Below the pieces are notes generated by a model. That model made no database searches. It was not told the origin of the DNA and saw only the letters and a list, made by a program, of their open reading frames with translations. Positions 5,445 through 8,663 of a stretch of DNA of 8,663 nucleotides are shown piece by piece. A program made the position numbers and the translations under genes. Numbering within the stretch: the stretch's first letter is position 1; each line of letters starts with the position of its first letter. The stretch lies in NCBI GenBank assembly GCA_017421685.1, contig JAFOHW010000039.1, positions 1 through 8,663 on the forward strand, in the 5' to 3' direction. The stretch comes from Candidatus Saccharimonadota bacterium. GTDB taxonomy: Bacteria; Patescibacteriota; Saccharimonadia; Saccharimonadales; Saccharimonadaceae.

Positions 5445-5468
5445 AGATTCCCTCTTTTGAGAGAATCT
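5445..5468 (-). promoter_or_regulatory. 5' leader hairpin of the 5010-5399 transcript
   Basis: 5445-5454 pairs with 5459-5468 around a four-base loop (AAAA on the mRNA strand). As RNA this is ten continuous pairs including one G-U. It begins about three bases from the predicted transcription start (near 5471), in a leader of roughly 72 bases. It has no U-tract, so it is not a terminator; a 5' stabilising hairpin or a regulatory site is more likely. Confidence 0.6.
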
Positions 5469-5477
5469 CTACATTCA

Positions 5478-5506
5478 ATTATATCACACTTATGCTAAAA
5501 TGTCAA
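5478..5506 (-). promoter_or_regulatory. Consensus sigma-70-type promoter for 5399-5010
   Basis: TTGACA (5506-5501), 17-bp spacer, TATAAT (5483-5478): all 12 consensus bases match. The spacer shares TTTT.GC.TAAG.GTG with that of the promoter at 4922-4950, so gene and promoter were probably duplicated together. Confidence 0.9.
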
Positions 5507-5547
5507 TATAGACACCATAAAACCAAAAAGTTGTCTCTAAACTACTC

Positions 5548-6285
5548 CTACTCGGAATTACTTTTAACCTTATCATAGTCTATTCCATAATAAGCATATT
5601 GTAGTCTCATATAGGCATCGTCTAATTTACTAGATAAACTAGCTAGCGGGTCTTTCTTCTCTTTTGCCATGATTATAAATTTTAGCGGTTTATTTTTTCC
5701 TCCACAAATCTCCATTGAATCCCCATAAGCTAATTCTCCTGGAACCGTAATTTCTCGAATCCCTCCAAGCTTCATTCCTTCTACGCCTTTATTCCATCCC
5801 TCAATCATCCCAACCGAAGCATCCAAAATCTTTGAGAACTCCTTCGGATTTTCATTATCATCAAATGAAGAATCAAAAACTGATTCATCCGCACACCATC
5901 CAACATAATATGCTAAATAATCCGAATCCCCCTCGCCTAGCTCCTTCCCTGACCCTTCCTTTAAATCTTTAGTCTGAACCCCTCCCTCGTTCGCCGAAGT
6001 CTCATTATAGGCCGCAATCTCCGACTTGTATTTTATGAACTCACCAAAATCATCTTTCGTCGCCTCAGAGAACTCGTCTTTTACTTTATTATAAGCCTCC
6101 TCGTATTCAGCAATTTTCTCCTCATCTACCTCAGTAGTCTCATCGGTCGTATTGGAACTTGATGCTGAATTCCCATTCAAAACAATCGCAATATAACTCG
6201 CGACCATCGAACCAACCATTAAAATCGCAATAATTATAATAAAAATTCGCTGTTTTACACTAGTCTTCAACTCTTTCTGATCCAT
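5548..6285 (-). CDS. Membrane-anchored FKBP-type peptidyl-prolyl cis-trans isomerase
   Basis: Catalyses proline cis-trans isomerisation, here probably on exported proteins outside the membrane. 245 residues. Seen: basic cytoplasmic N-terminus; one membrane segment at about 13-36 with no cleavage site; an acidic Ser/Thr linker (40-55); a charged helical stretch (53-95); an FKBP domain at about 103-208 with YYVGW (Y127 region), VFDSSF (F137, D138), GMIEGWNKGVEGMKLGGIREITVP (159-182, W164) and ELAYG (Y187); then a C-terminal extension (209-245) with no recognised domain. C131 and C194 could form a disulfide. Residues matching the FKBP12 active site (Tyr, Phe-Asp, Trp, Tyr) are present, so activity is likely. 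ATG 6285 has GGAG eight bases upstream. The gene has its own promoter and no clear terminator before the promoter at 5478. Confidence 0.88.
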   Translation of the reverse strand: MDQKELKTSVKQRIFIIIIAILMVGSMVASYIAIVLNGNSASSSNTTDETTEVDEEKIAEYEEAYNKVKDEFSEATKDDFGEFIKYKSEIAAYNETSANEGGVQTKDLKEGSGKELGEGDSDYLAYYVGWCADESVFDSSFDDNENPKEFSKILDASVGMIEGWNKGVEGMKLGGIREITVPGELAYGDSMEICGGKNKPLKFIIMAKEKKDPLASLSSKLDDAYMRLQYAYYGIDYDKVKSNSE

Positions 6286-6322
6286 AAGATAAACTCCACT
6301 TAATTACCTCTTAATTATACCA
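6286..6322 (-). promoter_or_regulatory. Extended -10 promoter and RBS of the FKBP gene
   Basis: TGG-TATAAT (6322-6314) lies 28 bases before ATG 6285, giving a leader of about 22 bases with GGAG (6297-6294) at good spacing. Only a weak T-rich -35 is visible. Confidence 0.65.
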
Positions 6323-6390
6323 CAAGATAACGCTCACAAAAAAAATCTAATCCATTTTAAGCCTCGTGAAATCTAAGCAAACTTAATTAC

Positions 6391-6584
6391 AGAAGATTAA
6401 AAGTCTTTTTGTCTGCATAATGAGATTTAGACCAGATTTGTTTGTCGTAATTATTACAACTCAGCAACGAAAAAATATCCCCTAGCGAGCTTTAGCTCGC
6501 GAATAAGGATATTTTTTCTTGACCTGCGTTGTGATAATTACTAGACAAACAAGTCCCTGCAGATAAAAAGACTTTTAACCTTCT
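6391..6584. repeat. Large nested inverted repeat (~194 bp) after the ribosomal operon
   Basis: Four paired zones are nested symmetrically. Outer arms are 27 bases with two differences (6391-6417 with 6558-6584). Second: 6438-6460 with 6528-6552, one mismatch and a two-base insertion. Third: 12 perfect pairs, 6469-6480 with 6507-6518. Apex: GCGAGC/GCTCGC (6485-6490, 6495-6500) around TTTA. The internal loops are asymmetric (20 and 5 bases, then 8 and 9). It contains no open frame of note and starts five bases after the rplO stop. With the FKBP promoter it fills the 304-base gap between genes. It could be a MITE-like element, a long RNA hairpin or an elaborate terminator. No flush target-site duplication is seen. 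Confidence 0.8.
6469..6518 (-). terminator. Probable terminator of the ribosomal protein operon
   Basis: The inner part of the large inverted repeat has terminator shape: on the minus strand an A-tract (GAAAAAATATCC), a 6-bp GC-rich apical stem and GGATATTTTTTC. Because A- and T-tracts flank both sides it could work in both directions. It lies about 70 bases beyond the rplO stop, and no better hairpin is nearer. Confidence 0.6.
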
Positions 6585-6589
6585 ATGAT

Positions 6590-7054
6590 CTAAGCCTCTT
6601 TCTTAGCTGGTCTCTGTAAAATTGAAACTTTCTTAAAGCTTCCCCCAGCTTTTTTAATCATCTGGACAGCAGTTTTCGAGGCAAACTGAGTCTCTAAATC
6701 AATCTTCTTAGTTAACTCACCTCTAGTAATAACTTTAACCTTAACGAAAGGCGACGAAATCAACTCCGCCTCAGCCATCTTATAATTGTCAACCTTCCCA
6801 GAAAGCTCATTTAACCTATCAGTGTAAACAACTTCAGCCTTAGAATGGAAAGATTTAAAACCTTTCAATTTTGGAACAGCTTGCATAATCGCTTGCTGTC
6901 CACCCATGAATCCTGCTGGCATCTTGCGATGACCAGTTCGAGACTTTTGACCTTTTGTTCCACGTCCAGCAGTTTTACCTTGTCCTGCCGAAATTCCGCG
7001 ACCTTTACGAGTCGGACGTGTATTCTTTTCGACTACTAAATCATTATATTTCAT
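6590..7054 (-). CDS. rplO: 50S ribosomal protein L15
   Basis: A 154-residue large-subunit protein that binds 23S rRNA late in assembly. Seen: the family N-terminus MKYNDLVVEKNTRPTRKGRG, with the glycine- and lysine-rich stretch GQGKTAGRGTKGQKSRTG (24-41), a middle region with GGQQAIMQAVPKLKGF, and the C-terminal domain with ITRGELTKKIDLETQF and KKAGGSFKKVSIL. Length is near the usual ~145-150. Its ATG overlaps the rpsE stop by one base (TAATG), indicating translational coupling. Odd for bacteria in general: rpmD (L30) is missing between rpsE and rplO, as in the CPR, and no secY follows; the operon seems to end here. Confidence 0.97.
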   Translation of the reverse strand: MKYNDLVVEKNTRPTRKGRGISAGQGKTAGRGTKGQKSRTGHRKMPAGFMGGQQAIMQAVPKLKGFKSFHSKAEVVYTDRLNELSGKVDNYKMAEAELISSPFVKVKVITRGELTKKIDLETQFASKTAVQMIKKAGGSFKKVSILQRPAKKEA

Positions 7055-7848
7055 TACTTAGTCTCCTTTTTCGCGGTAGATTTTTTCGCAACTGGCTTTT
7101 TCGCCTCAATCTTCGTTGAAGCTTTTTTCGTCTCGGCTTTTTTAGTTTCAGACTTCTTTGCTTCGGCCTTCTTTTCGCTAGCCTTCACAACCTTAGTTTC
7201 AACCTTTTCTTCAGTCACATTCGTCTTCTTCTCTCCGGTTTTCTTCGCTCCAACCCATTCATTCCTCGGAACCTGTTGGCGAAGCCCTTCAATTACCGCA
7301 TAAGCAATATTGACTTTATTGGTCGAACCAAGAGATTTAGAAATCAAGTTTTTAACTCCGGTTAGACCCATAATTGAACGAACCGTTCCACCAGCAATAA
7401 TACCAGTACCAGGCGCCGCCGGCTTCATTAAAACGTCTGCTCCAGTAACTTTCGTTCTAGTCTCGTGACAAATTGTTTCTCCGTCCATGTTGAACGTAAT
7501 CATTGTCTTCTTCGCTTTCGAAGTCGCTTTCGCTACCGCTGTCGTAACATCATTACCCTTAGCAACTCCAACCCCAATTTTATTCTTGTGATTTCCAATC
7601 GCAACTAAAGCTTTAAATCGCATTCTACGACCTCCGGCAACCGTTCGCGAAACCCGATCTACAGAAATAGTTATTTCATCAAATTCTTTTGGCCCAGCAT
7701 CGGCACGAACACGATCGCGACGATTTCGACGATCCATCCTCTTGCCCGAAATATCTCGCGTAACCTTTCTCGCAGCTGTCTCATCCGACATCTTTAAAGT
7801 ACCGGACTTATTAATGACTCTCGCTACTTTTTTCTCAGCTTCTGGCAT
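7054..7848 (-). CDS. rpsE: 30S ribosomal protein S5 with long basic tail
   Basis: A small-subunit protein at the decoding region, involved in fidelity. 264 residues, against about 167 in E. coli. Seen: core at about 56-190 with RVSRTVAGGRRMRFKALVAIG (65-85), GVGVAKG, LMKPAAPGTGIIAGG (140-154) and the KSLGSTN block (171-177); an N-terminal extension of about 55 residues rich in Lys and Arg; and a C-terminal tail (about 195-264) of Lys, Ala, Thr and Glu in short repeats (KKAE, KKSE, KKAS type). The tail is encoded in frame up to a TAA that overlaps the rplO start. ATG 7848 lies two bases after the rplR stop, with GGAG inside the last codons of rplR. The tail is probably disordered and may contact rRNA (inference). 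Confidence 0.97.
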   Translation of the reverse strand: MPEAEKKVARVINKSGTLKMSDETAARKVTRDISGKRMDRRNRRDRVRADAGPKEFDEITISVDRVSRTVAGGRRMRFKALVAIGNHKNKIGVGVAKGNDVTTAVAKATSKAKKTMITFNMDGETICHETRTKVTGADVLMKPAAPGTGIIAGGTVRSIMGLTGVKNLISKSLGSTNKVNIAYAVIEGLRQQVPRNEWVGAKKTGEKKTNVTEEKVETKVVKASEKKAEAKKSETKKAETKKASTKIEAKKPVAKKSTAKKETK

Positions 7849-7850
7849 AG

Positions 7851-8180
7851 TTAAAACTCCAATCCTTCTCCGCGGACAGCCTCAGCTAGCGCCGACATAC
7901 GCCCCGCATATAATTTAGCCCCCTGGTCAAAAACAACTTTCGAAATCTTTTTAGCTTTCGCCAATTTTGCAATCTCCTTGCCAATCTTCTCAGCTTTTTC
8001 CGTTTTCGTTCCAGTCATTTTAGCTCCAACCGTAGTTACATAAGCCAAGGTAACTTTCTTGTCATCGTCAATTAACTGAGCAGTAATATGTTGGTTCGAA
8101 AAATGAACCGAGAGACGCGGTCTTTCCGCCGTGCCATGGATTTTAGCACGTGTTCTTTTTGCTCTAAATACCTTATTCAT
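7851..8180 (-). CDS. rplR: 50S ribosomal protein L18
   Basis: A 109-residue protein that binds 5S rRNA at the central protuberance. Seen: basic N-terminus FRAKRTRAKIHGTAERPRLSVHFSN (RPRLSV is the family hallmark), ITAQLIDD, the helix TEKAEKIGKEIAKLAKAKKI, VVFDQGAKLYAGRMSALAEAVR and the terminal GLEF. Length is normal, with the short N-terminus common outside Proteobacteria. ATG 8180 overlaps the rplF TAA by one base, indicating coupling; the rpsE start follows two bases after its own stop. Confidence 0.97.
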   Translation of the reverse strand: MNKVFRAKRTRAKIHGTAERPRLSVHFSNQHITAQLIDDDKKVTLAYVTTVGAKMTGTKTEKAEKIGKEIAKLAKAKKISKVVFDQGAKLYAGRMSALAEAVRGEGLEF

Positions 8181-8663
8181 TATTTCTTACCCGCCTTTCC
8201 AGCCTTTCGAAGAATTACTTCGTCGACATATTTTATACCTTTACCCTTATAAGGTTCGGGTTTCTTTAGGCTTCGGATTTCAGCGGCAACCTGACCGACT
8301 TTTTGTTTGTCGATCCCTGATACCGTAATCTCCATCTTATTTGTAGCTAACTGGACGCCCTCTGGAGCCTTATATTTCACAGGATGTGAAAATCCAAGCG
8401 CCATCTCAATTTCCTGTCCACCCCCTGAAAGACGGAAACCTACACCGTTAACTTCTAATTTTTTCTCATACCCCTTGGTTACGCCAACAACCGCATTATT
8501 AAGTAATGCACGCTGTAGACCATGCCAAGCACGAGATTTTGGCTCGTCATCCTCACGGGTAACCGTAGCCACAGTTCCATCGATAGTAACCTTAGTTTTA
8601 GGTTGTACCGGGACAATGAGCTGACCCTTCGGGCCCGCGACAGTAATTTCTTTGTCGCCGACC
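8180..8663 (-). CDS. rplF: 50S ribosomal protein L6 (start beyond window)
   Basis: A large-subunit protein near the GTPase-associated centre. 160 residues plus the stop are visible; about 18-20 N-terminal residues are missing at the right edge if the family's usual length of ~178 holds. The frame is open to the edge (VGDKEITVAGPKGQLIVPV...), so an apparent GTG start at 8572 is internal. Seen: RAWHGLQRALLNNAVVGVTKGYEKKL, the second domain GVGFRLSGGGQEIEMALGFSHPVKY, GIDKQKVGQVAAEIRSLK and the C-terminal signature PEPYKGKGIKY followed by a basic tail. Its TAA overlaps the rplR ATG. The order L6-L18-S5-L15 is the standard spc operon order without L30. Confidence 0.97.
   Translation of the reverse strand, partial: VGDKEITVAGPKGQLIVPVQPKTKVTIDGTVATVTREDDEPKSRAWHGLQRALLNNAVVGVTKGYEKKLEVNGVGFRLSGGGQEIEMALGFSHPVKYKAPEGVQLATNKMEITVSGIDKQKVGQVAAEIRSLKKPEPYKGKGIKYVDEVILRKAGKAGKK

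Noticed and set aside
6371..6595. Direct repeat ATCTAAGC (6371-6378 and 6588-6595) as a target-site duplication flanking the large inverted repeat
   Set aside because: The copies are not flush with the arms (12 and 3 bases away) and the right copy overlaps the rplO stop, so chance is as likely.
8307..8624. Plus-strand open frame antisense to rplF
   Set aside because: Shadow of a highly conserved ribosomal gene; the protein resembles nothing and has no ribosome binding site.
1..8663. CRISPR array, integrase, transposase or toxin-antitoxin module
   Set aside because: No spaced direct repeats and no recognisable transposase, integrase or toxin-antitoxin protein were found on either strand.

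Overview
The window most likely comes from a Candidatus Saccharibacteria (TM7) or closely related Patescibacteria/CPR genome. Three things point there: the ribosomal block runs L6-L18-S5-L15 with no L30 gene between S5 and L15, a loss regarded as general in the CPR; there is a secreted Fibrobacter-type 'major paralogous' (FISUMP) domain protein; and a fermentative L-lactate dehydrogenase sits beside an E. coli-like exonuclease I. Base composition is AT-rich. TAA, TAG and at least one TGA are used as stops, so the TGA-as-glycine code of Gracilibacteria/Absconditabacteria is not indicated. The assignment is inference from gene content and was not tested by phylogeny.

Layout. At the left edge is the N-terminus of a secreted protein (minus strand), divergent from L-lactate dehydrogenase (plus). 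All remaining genes are on the minus strand, listed here left to right: exonuclease I (sbcB), which converges on ldh and carries a GC-rich palindromic insert in frame; a secreted FISUMP protein; three small three-segment membrane proteins, two of them tandem paralogs with copied promoters; a membrane-anchored FKBP-type prolyl isomerase; a 304-base intergenic region holding a ~194-bp nested inverted repeat; and the 3' end of a ribosomal protein operon (rplO, rpsE, rplR, rplF partial). The ribosomal operon is transcribed leftward and ends at the inverted repeat, whose apical part looks like its terminator.

Promoters. Several genes share one design: an extended -10 (TGN-TATAAT) followed by exactly six bases and then ATG. 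This predicts leaderless mRNAs for the left-edge gene, ldh and sbcB. The two paralogous membrane-protein genes instead have full consensus promoters (TTGACA-17 bp-TATAAT), a hairpin-forming sequence right at the predicted mRNA 5' end, and strong GGGGG ribosome binding sites.

How the genes fit together. The ribosomal genes are housekeeping. L-LDH regenerates NAD+ in a fermentative cell. ExoI serves DNA repair and recombination. The FKBP protein probably helps fold exported proteins such as the FISUMP protein and the left-edge protein. The three small membrane proteins have no function I can recognise; their strong duplicated promoters and conserved pattern make them, with the palindromic insert in sbcB and the large inverted repeat, the main targets for follow-up.
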